Assembly (NCBI GenBank): GCA_023391285.1
Contig: JAEWBF010000088.1
Span: forward strand, 1-49,499
Direction: 5' to 3'
Length of the DNA stretch: 49,499 nt
DNA from: Verrucomicrobiota bacterium
GTDB taxonomy: Bacteria; Verrucomicrobiota; Verrucomicrobiia; Opitutales; Opitutaceae
Shown: piece by piece, positions 31,922 through 40,684 of the stretch
How positions within the stretch are numbered: the first letter of the stretch is position 1
Layout of the letters: each line of letters begins with the position of its first letter
The notes under the pieces: generated by a model
What the model was told of the DNA's origin: nothing
Database searches by the model: none
The model's input: only the letters and a program-made list of their open reading frames with translations
Program-made: the position numbers and the translations under genes

Positions 31922-33700
31922 ATGCGTCTCCCTCGCCTCCTCCTCGTTCTCACGTTGATCCTCGCATCCTTCTCTGCGTGCGCCGCCTTGCCGCCGAACG
32001 TCGCCCCCCGCCCCGAACGCTCCCCGCTGTCCGAATTCAACCTCCCTCCCGTCCGCATCGTGTGGCAATCCGCCACCGGCGTCGTCCACGCCGAACGCCT
32101 TCTCGCTCCCGCCATCGGTCAACCCGATCTCAAAGAACTTCAGCCACCCGCAGTTCTCACCGCTGCTTCCACCGACACCCCCGCAAGCATTCTCCTCGAT
32201 TTCGGCACCGAGCTTCACGGCTACGTCGAACTGTTCACCCCTCTCACTGAATCGAAAACTCCTCCGCCCATCCGCGTTCGCTTCGGCGAATCCGCCTCCG
32301 AAGCCATGGCCGAACTCGGCGACCGCCACGCCTCCAACGACCACGCGCTGCGCGATCTCCGCACGTCCCTCCCGTGGCTCGGCAAATCCCGCCTCGGCCC
32401 CACCGGCTTTCGCTTCGTCCGCATCGACGCACTCGATCCCGCGCATCCCGTTTCGCTCACCGAGGTCCGCGCTGTTCTCGTCATTCGCGACATCCCTCGT
32501 CTCGGCTCTTTCCGCTCCAGCGACGAACGCCTTAACCGCATCTGGGCAACCGGCGCCTACACCGTCCATCTCAACATGCAGGAATACCTCTGGGACGGCA
32601 TCAAACGCGACCGCCTCGTCTGGGTCGGCGACATGCATCCCGAAACGTCCACCGTCAACGCCGTGTTCGGCTTCAACGACGTCGTCCCGCGCAGTCTCGA
32701 TTTCATCCGCGACCGCACTCCGCAACACGAGTGGATGAATGGCATCAGCGCTTACTCCATGTGGTGGGTTCTCATCCACGAACAACACTGGCTCCACCAC
32801 GGCGATCGCGCCTACCTCGCCCAACAACACGCCTACCTTCGCGCGCTCCTCGAAAAACTCGCCGCCGCCGTCGGCCCCGACGGACGCGAACAACTCGACG
32901 GTTGGCGCTTTCTCGACTGGCCCACGTCCGAAAACCAACCCGCCATCCACGCCGGTCTTCAAGCGCTCCTCGTTCTCACCCTCGACGCCGGCGCACGTCT
33001 CGCTCGCTCGCTCGACGACACCGCCACCGCCGATCTCTGCACCACGGCCGCCTCGCGCGCGCGGAGGATCGTCCCCGATCCCAACGGTTCCAAATCCGCC
33101 GCCGCCCTCCAAATCCTCGCCGGCCAGCGCGACGCCCAATCCGCCGCCCGCGAACTCCTCGCCCCCGGCGGCGCGCGCGACGTGTCACCATTTTACGGAT
33201 ACTACGTCCTCAACGCCCTCGCCCGCGCCGGCGAAACCGACACCGCCCTCGCGCTCATCCGCGATCTCTGGGGCGCCATGCTCGACCGCGGCGCCACGAC
33301 GTTCTTCGAACACTTCGATCTCGCCTGGCTCGAAGACTCCGGCCGCGTCGACGAACTCCCCGCGCCCGGACAAAAAGATCTCCACGGCGATTTCGGCGCC
33401 TACTCCTATCAAGGTTTTCGTCACAGCCTTTGCCACGGCTGGGCCAGCGGCCCAACCGCGTGGCTCAGCGAATTCGTCCTTGGCGTGCAACCGCTCGATC
33501 CGCGCTGCCAACGCGTCCGCATCGCCCCACAACTCGGCGACCTCGCCTGGGCCGAAGGCTCCTATCCCACGCCGCACGGCCCCATCAACGTCCGCCACGA
33601 ACGCCGCCCCGACGGCACCCTCTCCACCACCGTCGACGCCCCACCCCAAATCGAAATCGTCGCGACTGCAGGTTTGGTTGAAACGCTCCAGCGACCTTGA
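31922..33700 (+). CDS. GH78-like alpha-L-rhamnosidase, secreted
   Basis: 592 residues. Signal peptide, with a Cys at residue 20 that could be a poor lipobox. A beta-rich N-terminal part (to about 200) is followed by an (alpha/alpha)6 barrel. The catalytic segment DGIKRDRLVWVGDMHPE matches the GH78 signature, and the later GATTFFEHFD and SLCHGWASGPTAWL match the second catalytic Glu region and the C-terminal barrel. It would remove rhamnose from plant or microbial polysaccharides. It is shorter than most GH78 enzymes (about 900), lacking extra N-terminal domains. No other rhamnose gene is near. Confidence 0.85.
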   Translation: MRLPRLLLVLTLILASFSACAALPPNVAPRPERSPLSEFNLPPVRIVWQSATGVVHAERLLAPAIGQPDLKELQPPAVLTAASTDTPASILLDFGTELHGYVELFTPLTESKTPPPIRVRFGESASEAMAELGDRHASNDHALRDLRTSLPWLGKSRLGPTGFRFVRIDALDPAHPVSLTEVRAVLVIRDIPRLGSFRSSDERLNRIWATGAYTVHLNMQEYLWDGIKRDRLVWVGDMHPETSTVNAVFGFNDVVPRSLDFIRDRTPQHEWMNGISAYSMWWVLIHEQHWLHHGDRAYLAQQHAYLRALLEKLAAAVGPDGREQLDGWRFLDWPTSENQPAIHAGLQALLVLTLDAGARLARSLDDTATADLCTTAASRARRIVPDPNGSKSAAALQILAGQRDAQSAARELLAPGGARDVSPFYGYYVLNALARAGETDTALALIRDLWGAMLDRGATTFFEHFDLAWLEDSGRVDELPAPGQKDLHGDFGAYSYQGFRHSLCHGWASGPTAWLSEFVLGVQPLDPRCQRVRIAPQLGDLAWAEGSYPTPHGPINVRHERRPDGTLSTTVDAPPQIEIVATAGLVETLQRP

Positions 33701-33751
33701 AAGCCCCGGCCGCTTCCCCGCCGCATAAGCCTCCTCCTCTCCCCTCCGCTA

Positions 33752-33776
33752 AAGTGTCATATAATGTATGACACTT
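33752..33776. promoter_or_regulatory. Perfect 10-5-10 palindrome in an AT-rich patch
   Basis: AAGTGTCATA, TAATG, TATGACACTT: both arms match over 10 bp. The TGTCATA/TATGACA half-sites look like a dimeric regulator operator (GntR-type sites are similar). It lies in the convergent gap between the GH78 and phosphatase genes, 52 bp after the GH78 stop, where no promoter is expected. Confidence 0.5.
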
Positions 33777-33830
33777 CCCCTTTATCCTTTTTGCGCCTTC
33801 TGCGCCTCCTTGCGGCGATTCCCCAACACG

Positions 33831-33865
33831 AAAAACCCCGACACCGCGTTTCCGCTGCATCGGGG
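33831..33865 (-). terminator. Terminator of the phosphatase gene
   Basis: On the minus strand CCCCGA and TCGGGG (33865-33860 and 33841-33836) enclose an 18-nt loop with further partial pairing, followed by TTTTT. It lies 29 bp after the stop codon. Confidence 0.75.
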
Positions 33866-33894
33866 CGATTAACCTTCGTGTATCCGTTTTCCGC

Positions 33895-36675
33895 TTACCG
33901 GATCGTGAACGTCACGCTCGCACTCGTCCCCATGGAACCTTTGCCGCTTTCGAGCGAGTAAGGCGTCCCGGTAAACGTGTGCGTCCCATTCGCGATCGTG
34001 CCCGCGTAGGTATCGCCAACCGGTCCACCGAATAGCTCGTATGGAGCGAGGCTCTCGGTGCGATAATTCGCGCTGCTGTTCCAACCGATGCGCACGCTGC
34101 CAACTTTCGCCGGGCTCGTGTTCACCCGCACGCTCAACCGCGTCGTCGGGAGCGCCGAACGCGAAATCACCGCGCCGTTCGCAATGTTCTCATAGCCGGG
34201 AATCGGCTTGTCGGTGTCCGCATTCATCAACGTGAAGCTCGTCACCACTCCGCCCGCCGGCGCCGAGGCCGGAGCTGGAGCGGCCGCGGCATCCGAAATC
34301 GTGAACGTCACGCTGAAGCTCTTGCCCGCGGCTCCCGTTGCACCCGACCCGGTGAACGGCGTGCCCGTGATCGTATGCGTGCCATTCGCAATCGCGCCGC
34401 CATAGGTGTCACCCACCGGCCCGCCGAAGAGCTCATACGGAGCGTCCGATTCCGTGCGGAAATTCGTCTTCCCCGCGAAACCGATTCGCACGCTGCCAAC
34501 TTTCGCCGGGTTCGTGTTCACGCGAATGCTCAGGTTTTTCGTCGGCAACGCCGCACGCGAAATCACCGCACCGTTCGTGATGTTTTCATAACCTTCGACC
34601 GGCTTGTTCGTGTCGGCATTCATCAAGGTGAAGCTCACCACCGCATTGCCGGTCGGCGCCGGCTCCGGCTCGGGTTTCGGCGCCGGGGCTTCGTCTGCGA
34701 TCGTGAACGTCACCGTCTTGCTCTCCCCGGCCGTGCCTTTCCCGCTTCCCTGCGTGTAAGGCGTGCCGGTGATCGTGTGCTTTCCATTCGCGATCGTGCC
34801 GTCGTAATAGTCCTCGCCGGGCCCGCCGAACAGCGCATACGGCGCTTCTGTCTCCGTGCGGAAATTCGTCTTCCCCGCGAAACCAATCCGCACGCTTCCG
34901 ACGATCGCCGGACTCGTGTTCACGCGAATGCTGATCCCGCCTTTCGGCAGCGCCGCTCGCGAAATCACCGCACCATCCGCAATCGTCTCATAGCCGGGCA
35001 CCGGCTTGTTCGTCTTCGAATCGATGAGCGTGAAACTCGTCACCGACTGCTTCGCCCCTTGAGCCGCGCTCACGTTCACGAGCACCGATGACGAGGTCGT
35101 CTTCGCGCCGTCATTATCGATCGCCCGCGCCGTGATCGTCTGCGCACCGACCGGCACGTTGTTCCAGACGAAGCGATACGGACTCGACGAAGCGCTCCCC
35201 AGCACATTGCCGCCACCGAGGAACTCCACCTTGCTCACGCTTCCGTCTGAATCCGACGCCGAGGCTTCGATCGTCAACGACGCCGGAGTCGTCAGCGACG
35301 CATTCGCCGCCGGCGACGTGATCTTCACCGTCGGCGCCTTGTTCGCGGGCGCTTCCGGCTGCGGCGCCGGTTGCGGATCTGGCTTCGCCACGCCGCCGTT
35401 CACCTTCTTGATCGTAAACGTGTCCCGCTTCCCGCCGCTCTTGTCCAGATAGGTCACGTCGAGTTGGTTCCCGTTGAAATCCATTACCAGCGACCCCATC
35501 ACCGCCATGGAGGTGTGCATCACCGGATGATTCGTCGCATTGCCGCCCACCTTGCCCGACGCGCCCGCGACCACGTAAACGGTTCCCGAAAACGCCTTGT
35601 CGCTCATGTCCTTCAAATACGCGCCGTCACCACCGACGCGGCCGTTGCCCTTCTGCACGATCATCGTGTTTTTGTCGAAGGTTTCGGACTTGCCGTAGTG
35701 CCCGTTCACGAAGTGCGAACGCTGATACACGTGCGCATGGCCGCTGATCACGAGATCCACGCCGTTCGCCTCGAGGATCGGGTTCATGTTCTCCCGCACC
35801 TGGCGCATGTTGATCACCTTGTCCGAATGCTCCGTGCCCCGCGTATACGGCGGATAGTGCACGATCGCGACGGTCCAGTCCTTCTTGTTCGCGGCGAGAT
35901 CCTTCTTCAACCACTCGATCTGCGGGGACCCAATCGACCGATCCGACTGAAACACTTCCAGAATCACGAAGTGGATATTGCCGTAGTCGAAAGAGTAATA
36001 CGACTCCGTCCCCGACGCCACGCCGCCCGCTTCGCCTTTGGTCGGATACGTGTGCTGCACGAAATAGGGCCCCTTCTGCGTCGCCGCATTCGACGCCCCG
36101 CCTTCGTGATTTCCAAACGCGGTCCACAACACGGACTTCTTCAACATGTCCGGATAAATCGCGAAGAGCTTCGCCGTGAACTCGAAGTCGTTGCCATTGT
36201 TCATCGCATTGTCGCCGTTCATCAACCAGAGGTCCGTGTGACGGCTGCCGGTAAATTTATAGTAAGCGTCGCGCACTTGCTTCTGCTCGATCGTGCCCGT
36301 GCCCGGATCGCCCAGCAGCCACACGCGGGTGGGCTTCGCACTCGTCGGCGCCGTGATGAAGAAGCAATCCTCGCCACTCTCCAACGTCTCATCCGCATCG
36401 CCCACCGCATAAAAATACTTCGTGTTCGGCTGGAGCCCGCTCAGTCGGATTTCGTGTTCGTTCGTTTTCGTCAGGCTCTGAACCGTTTGCGAGAGATTCG
36501 CCGCGGACGTGCCATAGCGCACCACACTTTCCGTGTTCGTATCTGTCCGCCACCGAACCGTCACCGACGTCGTGTTGCCATTCTGGAGGTAGGGGCCGCG
36601 CTTCAACGCGGCCGCATTCAAGAGGGACAACGGCATCAACGTCAGCCCGAGGATTACGAGGATTCTCTTATACAT
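33895..36675 (-). CDS. Secreted purple-acid-phosphatase-like metallophosphoesterase with tandem C-terminal repeats
   Basis: 926 residues from ATG 36673-36675. Signal peptide (1-22); fibronectin-III-like domain (about 25-110, RGPYLQNGNTTSVTVRW); calcineurin-type phosphoesterase (about 115-440) with GDPGTG (122), GDNAMN (154), GNHE (188), H273 and GHAHVY (312). Next a bacterial Ig-like domain (about 478-570, APTVKITSPAANASL). Then three repeats of about 130 residues, each with SFTL, GYE, GAVISR, ALP, RVNT, VGSVRIG, FRTE, LFGGP and TGTP, separated by Pro/Ala linkers. It would release phosphate outside the cell while the repeats bind a surface or glycan (inference). A longer frame to 36774 has no signal peptide and is rejected. 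Confidence 0.9.
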   Translation of the reverse strand: MYKRILVILGLTLMPLSLLNAAALKRGPYLQNGNTTSVTVRWRTDTNTESVVRYGTSAANLSQTVQSLTKTNEHEIRLSGLQPNTKYFYAVGDADETLESGEDCFFITAPTSAKPTRVWLLGDPGTGTIEQKQVRDAYYKFTGSRHTDLWLMNGDNAMNNGNDFEFTAKLFAIYPDMLKKSVLWTAFGNHEGGASNAATQKGPYFVQHTYPTKGEAGGVASGTESYYSFDYGNIHFVILEVFQSDRSIGSPQIEWLKKDLAANKKDWTVAIVHYPPYTRGTEHSDKVINMRQVRENMNPILEANGVDLVISGHAHVYQRSHFVNGHYGKSETFDKNTMIVQKGNGRVGGDGAYLKDMSDKAFSGTVYVVAGASGKVGGNATNHPVMHTSMAVMGSLVMDFNGNQLDVTYLDKSGGKRDTFTIKKVNGGVAKPDPQPAPQPEAPANKAPTVKITSPAANASLTTPASLTIEASASDSDGSVSKVEFLGGGNVLGSASSSPYRFVWNNVPVGAQTITARAIDNDGAKTTSSSVLVNVSAAQGAKQSVTSFTLIDSKTNKPVPGYETIADGAVISRAALPKGGISIRVNTSPAIVGSVRIGFAGKTNFRTETEAPYALFGGPGEDYYDGTIANGKHTITGTPYTQGSGKGTAGESKTVTFTIADEAPAPKPEPEPAPTGNAVVSFTLMNADTNKPVEGYENITNGAVISRAALPTKNLSIRVNTNPAKVGSVRIGFAGKTNFRTESDAPYELFGGPVGDTYGGAIANGTHTITGTPFTGSGATGAAGKSFSVTFTISDAAAAPAPASAPAGGVVTSFTLMNADTDKPIPGYENIANGAVISRSALPTTRLSVRVNTSPAKVGSVRIGWNSSANYRTESLAPYELFGGPVGDTYAGTIANGTHTFTGTPYSLESGKGSMGTSASVTFTIR
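33898..35046 (-). repeat. Three tandem in-frame repeats of about 400 bp
   Basis: Copies begin near 35046, 34640 and 34246 (leftward). Each has the same core peptides GAVISR, VGSVRIG and LFGGP, and long stretches are nearly identical at DNA level, for example around GTGCGGAAATTCGTCTTCCC in the first two. Linkers are rich in Pro, Ala and Glu. Confidence 0.85.
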
Positions 36676-36704
36676 TTCGCAGGGTGTGGCCCTGATGATC
36701 GGCG

Positions 36705-36724
36705 CAATGTTCCCGGAAACATTG
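36705..36724. promoter_or_regulatory. 20-nt palindrome between divergent phosphatase and mannanase genes
   Basis: CAATGTTCCCGGAAACATTG: 18 of 20 positions symmetric. It sits 30 bp upstream of the phosphatase ATG and 84 bp upstream of the mannanase ATG, where one operator could control both. The CCGG-centred form resembles LacI-type operators; the regulator is not in the window. Confidence 0.55.
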
Positions 36725-36807
36725 TTTAGAAAATGCGAAACAGATCTCCAAAGCCCGCGCTCGCCCCAGCGCATCTGTTCACGACGCTGTTCGTCACTGT
36801 CTTACTC

Positions 36808-38319
36808 ATGAAAGCCCCATTTACGCGCCTCGTTCTCCTGCTGTCGGTTGCGCTCGCCACACCTTCGCTTCGCGCCGCCAACGCCGAACCCGTTACGCCG
36901 GACGCTCTCCCCGAAACCCGCGCGCTCCTCCAGTTGCTCTACGACCTTTCCGGCAAGCACATGCTCACCGGCCAGCACAACTATCCCAACATCAAGGACC
37001 GCAACACCCTCTTCGCCGCCGAATTCACCGGGAAACATCCCGCCGTCTTCTCGATCGACATGGGCCACGCCGTCGCCGGCAACACCGATTCCTATCTCGC
37101 CCGCCCCGACATCGTTCAGGAAGCCATCCGCCAACACCGCATGGGCGCGCTCGTCACCATCTGCTGGCACGCGGTCCCGCCCACCGCCGACGAGCCGATC
37201 ACGTTCGCCCGCCAACCGAACAGCGATCCCGCACGCCTCACCAGCGTCCAAGGCAAACTTCTCGACGAACAATTCCGCGATGTTCTCACGCCCGGCACCG
37301 CCCTCCACACCAAATGGACACAACAGGTCGATGCCATCGCCGTCTTCCTCAAACAACTCGAAGAAGCCCGCGTCCCCATCCTCTGGCGTCCCTATCACGA
37401 AATGAACGGCGACTGGTTCTGGTGGGGCGGTCGCACCGGCGAATATTCCACAAAACGTCTCTGGCAGCAGATCTTCGACCGCTACGTCCATCACCATAAA
37501 CTCAAGAACTTGGTCTGGGTCTGGAACGTCGACCGCCCCTCTCGCCCGGGCATGGAACATGAGAAGTATTTCCCCGGCTCCGAGTATCTCGATGTCGTGA
37601 GTTTCGACGTCTACGGCAACGACTTCGCCCAGTCCTACTACGACGGCCTCGTCAAACTCGCCGCCGGCAAACCGCTCGCCCTCGCCGAAGCCGGAAATCC
37701 TCCGTCCCTCGAGATCCTCGATCGTCAGCCGCTCTGGACGTTCTACGTCGTTTGGGCCGGCATGACGCGCAACACCACCCGCTCCGATTACGAGCGTCTC
37801 TTCAACGACCCGCGCGTCCTCAACCTCGACGACCCCGCCTACGCCACCGCGCTTTCGACCTACCGCCAATCGATCAATCTCCCACCGATCGATTTCACTC
37901 CGCCACCGCGCACGTTCAGCGGCCTCTGGACTCTCGACGGCAATCGCACCCACATCGGGCGCGCAGGCCTCACCTCACTTCCCGCTTACATCGAAATCGA
38001 TCACCGCGGCCCGGAATTCAAAACACGCAACACCTACATTCGCGAATGGGGCGATAACCATCACACGGAAGAAACACTCACCCTCGACGGCACCGAAACC
38101 AAATCCAACAACCGCACCGCCCGCGCCAGCCTCGACGCTTCCTCCAACGAAATCCTCGTCGACTCCACCGTCACGCCCTCATGGGCGCCCGACAATCCCA
38201 TCACCTCTCGCGAAACATGGAAACTCTCCCACGACGGCGGCGACCTCGTCATCACCCGCCGTTCGACGTCCCGCCAAGGCGACCAACTCTCCACCGCCGT
38301 CTACACCAGATCCCCGTAG
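36808..38319 (+). CDS. GH26 beta-mannanase-like glycoside hydrolase, secreted
   Basis: 503 residues from ATG 36808, giving a signal peptide (LVLLLSVALATPSLRAANA). The GH26 barrel (about 35-380) starts TRALLQLLYDLSGKHMLTGQHN. The acid/base Glu is E198 in WRPYHEMNGDWFWWGG and the likely nucleophile E294 in LALAEAGN. Typical activity is endo-beta-1,4-mannanase. About 110 extra residues follow (from GLWTLDGNRTHIG), forming a beta-rich domain that is not a known carbohydrate-binding module to me. The frame begins at 36733, but the first 25 codons lack signal features. An intrinsic terminator follows. Confidence 0.87.
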   Translation: MKAPFTRLVLLLSVALATPSLRAANAEPVTPDALPETRALLQLLYDLSGKHMLTGQHNYPNIKDRNTLFAAEFTGKHPAVFSIDMGHAVAGNTDSYLARPDIVQEAIRQHRMGALVTICWHAVPPTADEPITFARQPNSDPARLTSVQGKLLDEQFRDVLTPGTALHTKWTQQVDAIAVFLKQLEEARVPILWRPYHEMNGDWFWWGGRTGEYSTKRLWQQIFDRYVHHHKLKNLVWVWNVDRPSRPGMEHEKYFPGSEYLDVVSFDVYGNDFAQSYYDGLVKLAAGKPLALAEAGNPPSLEILDRQPLWTFYVVWAGMTRNTTRSDYERLFNDPRVLNLDDPAYATALSTYRQSINLPPIDFTPPPRTFSGLWTLDGNRTHIGRAGLTSLPAYIEIDHRGPEFKTRNTYIREWGDNHHTEETLTLDGTETKSNNRTARASLDASSNEILVDSTVTPSWAPDNPITSRETWKLSHDGGDLVITRRSTSRQGDQLSTAVYTRSP

Positions 38320-38345
38320 TCCGACGTTGCCGCACCCACTCCTTC

Positions 38346-38376
38346 TCGCGCGCTCTCCCGAGCGCGCTTTTTTTTC
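38346..38376 (+). terminator. Rho-independent terminator after the GH26 gene
   Basis: GCGCGCT (38348-38354), loop, AGCGCGC (38361-38367), then eight T. Confidence 0.9.
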
Positions 38377-38461
38377 GCCCGCATCCCGCCCCTTCCTTCA
38401 ACGTCATCCTGCACGCCCAACCCAAAACCCAAAACTCAAAACCCTAACTCCGAGAGAAACC

Positions 38462-39364
38462 ATGTCCCCCACCACCGCTCCCCGCCCCACCGCCAACCAA
38501 TTCCCCCAAGAGCTGCTCGACCTCTACGACTACTACGTCCACGGCCAGCTCGATCGCCGCGCCTTCCTCCAACGCGCCACCAAGTTCGCCGTCGGCGGAC
38601 TCACCGCCGTCGCACTGCTCGAGATGCTCAGCCCCCAATACGCGCTCGCCGCCCAAGTCCCCACCGACGACACCCGCGTCACCACCGAATACCTCACCTA
38701 CCCGTCGCCCGACGGTTCCGGTGAAATGCGTGGCCTCTTCGCCAAGCCCGCTCACGCCACCGGCAAACTTCCCGGCATCGTCGTCATTCACGAAAATCGC
38801 GGCCTCAATCCCTACATCGAAGATGTCGTCCGCCGCGCCGCCGTCGCCGGCTTCGTCGCCTTCGGTCCCGACGCGCTGTATCCAGTCGGCGGCTACCCGG
38901 GCAACGACGACGAAGGCCGCGCGATCCAGGCCAAACTCGATCGCAACAAAATCGTCGAAGACTTCGTCGCCGCCGTCCGCTTCCTCCACGCCCATCCCGA
39001 TTGCAACGGCTCCCTCGGTGTCGTCGGCTTCTGCTTCGGCGGCTGGATGTCCAACATCCTCGCTTCCCGCCTGCCCGATCTCGTCAAAGCCGCTGTGCCT
39101 TACTACGGCGGACAAATCTCCTCCGACGAAGCCGCGAAGATCAAAGGCAAGCTCCTCCTCCATTACGCCGAACTCGACACTCGCGTGAACCAGGGCTGGC
39201 CCGACTACGAGAACGCGCTGAAACAGCACGGCATCGACTACACGATGCACATGTATCCAGGAGTTAATCACGGCTTCCACAACGACACCACGCCGCGCTA
39301 CGACGAAAAAGCCGCCGAGCTCTCCTGGCAGCGCACGATCGCTTTCTTCCGCGATCACCTCTGA
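38462..39364 (+). CDS. Dienelactone hydrolase family protein with Tat-type N-terminus (YghX-like)
   Basis: 300 residues from ATG 38462, preceded by a purine-rich GAGAGA. The N-terminus has YYVHGQLDRRAFLQRATKFAVGGLTAVALLEML: a twin-Arg motif plus hydrophobic stretch, so it may be exported by Tat. The alpha/beta-hydrolase domain has the Cys nucleophile C191 (GFCFGGW), with Asp in YAELDTRVN and His in GVNHGFHND completing the triad. It resembles E. coli YghX. Substrate unknown. It is separated from the mannanase gene by a terminator. Confidence 0.88.
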   Translation: MSPTTAPRPTANQFPQELLDLYDYYVHGQLDRRAFLQRATKFAVGGLTAVALLEMLSPQYALAAQVPTDDTRVTTEYLTYPSPDGSGEMRGLFAKPAHATGKLPGIVVIHENRGLNPYIEDVVRRAAVAGFVAFGPDALYPVGGYPGNDDEGRAIQAKLDRNKIVEDFVAAVRFLHAHPDCNGSLGVVGFCFGGWMSNILASRLPDLVKAAVPYYGGQISSDEAAKIKGKLLLHYAELDTRVNQGWPDYENALKQHGIDYTMHMYPGVNHGFHNDTTPRYDEKAAELSWQRTIAFFRDHL

Positions 39365-39379
39365 CCATCTCCCGCTCAT

Positions 39380-39403
39380 GGAGGCGCGGTGCCCCCACCG
39401 CGC
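39380..39403 (+). repeat. REP-like palindrome, GGAG class, intergenic
   Basis: GGAG with the GCGCGGTG/CACCGCGC stem and CCCC loop, 15 bp after the dienelactone hydrolase gene. Confidence 0.85.
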
Positions 39404-39502
39404 AAACCTCTCGCCGCGCACGCAGCCGTGGAACAACTTCCGTTCCCGCCGCACTCTAGCTCGTCCAGCGGAACGCCCACCCCAAAACGAGGAGGACGAG
39501 AC

Positions 39503-39763
39503 ATGGCCAAACGAGCATCCGCAAAAGCCAAGACCGCGAGCCGCGGTCGAGCGAGCGGCGCCACGCGCCGCAACAAGACCAAACCGACACGCACGTCGAC
39601 CGACACTCGCAAGCGCAGCGCCGCCTCGAGTCGCCGCAAATCCGCCGCGCGTTCGCGCACACCCGACAAAGCAAAAGCCCCGAAGAATCGCCCCGCCGCC
39701 AAACGCGCCAAGCCCACCAGCAAGCGCGCCCGGACCACCAAAGCATCCAGCAAGAAACGCTAG
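39503..39763 (+). CDS. Histone-H1-like, Lys/Arg/Ala-rich basic protein
   Basis: 86 residues from ATG 39503, with one of the few strong Shine-Dalgarno sequences in the window (GGAGG at 39491-39495). It starts MAKRASAKAKTASRG and is almost entirely Lys, Arg, Ala, Ser and Thr with scattered Pro. There is no fold signature, and it is predicted to be disordered and very basic. Such proteins resemble the C-terminal tail of H1 and bacterial nucleoid proteins (HctB-like) and would bind DNA or RNA. The open frame to 39389 runs through the REP copy and is not used. Confidence 0.7.
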   Translation: MAKRASAKAKTASRGRASGATRRNKTKPTRTSTDTRKRSAASSRRKSAARSRTPDKAKAPKNRPAAKRAKPTSKRARTTKASSKKR

Positions 39764-39776
39764 TCGTTTCGAAAGA

Positions 39777-39812
39777 GTAGGGCGAGGCCGCGGGTTTCCG
39801 GGGCGCCGCGCC
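39777..39812 (+). repeat. Degenerate GTAG repeat
   Basis: GTAGGGCGAGGCCGCGGG, then a right arm with GGGGCGCC. Eroded member of the GTAG class, 13 bp after the basic-protein gene. Confidence 0.4.
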
Positions 39813-39829
39813 CGCGTCACTTCTCCTCC

Positions 39830-40160
39830 GGCCCGATGTCGCACCATCGGCGCGCGTCCTCGGCGTCCCTTTTTTCGGGCCCATCATTCCGCGCGTCTCC
39901 GGCAATTTCGCGCACCTGACTCCCCCCGACACCGACTACTGGATCGGCGTTCGATGGTATCGATTGGCCCGCGCTCTGGCGCGCCACCGCGTTGAGCGCC
40001 GCCGCGGTCCTCTTTGTCTCTCACGCCTGCGAAACGGTCTTCCTCGCTCACGACCGCCGCGACGAACGCCTGCACGCCGCGCTCGCCGAACGCGCCCGCT
40101 CGTCGAGCGCACCGCCACCCACTTCCGGATCACCCTTCCTCTCGTTCGCGTGGAGCGGAA
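39830..40160 (+). pseudogene. Probable frameshifted remnant of a membrane protein gene
   Basis: The 417 bp between the basic-protein gene and the GyrI-like gene have no intact gene but show two coding-like pieces in different frames. One reads LGVPFFGPIIPRVSGNFAHLTPP and YWIGVRWY up to about 39955; the second continues GIDWPALWRATALSAAAVLFVSHACETVFLAHDRRDERL in the next frame. Third-position G/C bias is strong in both. One indel near 39955 would join them. The second piece contains a hydrophobic helix. No start codon or family could be assigned. Confidence 0.4.
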
Positions 40161-40177
40161 ATCGTGAGCTTTTCGCC
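40150..40177 (+). repeat. Degenerate GTAGCGGAA-type repeat
   Basis: GTGGAGCGGAAATCGTGAGC followed by TTTTCGCC: it resembles the left part of the elements at 8147 and 29666, with an imperfect hairpin. It lies next to the stop of the GyrI-like gene. Confidence 0.45.
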
Positions 40178-40180
40178 GGC

Positions 40181-40684
40181 TCACCTTCCCACCGGCACCC
40201 AAACTTCCATATCCCCCTCGCCTCGCACCGGGTCGAACTTCGGCCCATACCACTCGAAGAAAGCCGGCACTTCATCGTTCTCCGCCAGGGCCCGCCGCAA
40301 CCGCGGCATCCACTCGCGCTGAATCCCTTCGATCGTTTCGACCAGTTTCGACACATGCCCCGCATGTTCGAACACCGCATACTCCAGGGCCGGAACCTCC
40401 AACCGATCGAACTCCCCCGCCGGCGCCGCCCCGTCCACTTCGACCGCCGCCATATATTCAAATCCCGGCTCGCTGCCGCACGATCGCACGCACACGCCAT
40501 ACGCCGCGCCCTCGATCTCTCCGGGAACCGCTCCCAGCAGCGGCGCAAAACGCGCCCACAATCCCGGAATCCCGCTCATGGTCGCTTCCGTGAAACGTTC
40601 CCGAAAGCCGGACAACACCATCGGCCCTCTCCGCACAAACCGCGGCGCCTTCACCGTCTCCGTCGTCTTCATTCGTTCATTCAT
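40181..40684 (-). CDS. GyrI-like / effector-binding domain protein
   Basis: 167 residues from ATG 40682-40684, chosen by a good Shine-Dalgarno (AGGAG, 5 nt spacing). Single domain of the GyrI/Rob effector-binding type: GAAYGVCVRSCG, FEYMAAVEVDG, LEVPALEYAVFEHAGHVSKLVETI and EWYGPKFDPV. Stand-alone versions bind small hydrophobic molecules or act like SbmC; here no DNA-binding domain is attached. The longer frame to 40825 is rejected. It is divergent from the DGPF/sigma-factor pair, and the three may form a small regulatory unit. Confidence 0.83.
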   Translation of the reverse strand: MNERMKTTETVKAPRFVRRGPMVLSGFRERFTEATMSGIPGLWARFAPLLGAVPGEIEGAAYGVCVRSCGSEPGFEYMAAVEVDGAAPAGEFDRLEVPALEYAVFEHAGHVSKLVETIEGIQREWMPRLRRALAENDEVPAFFEWYGPKFDPVRGEGDMEVWVPVGR

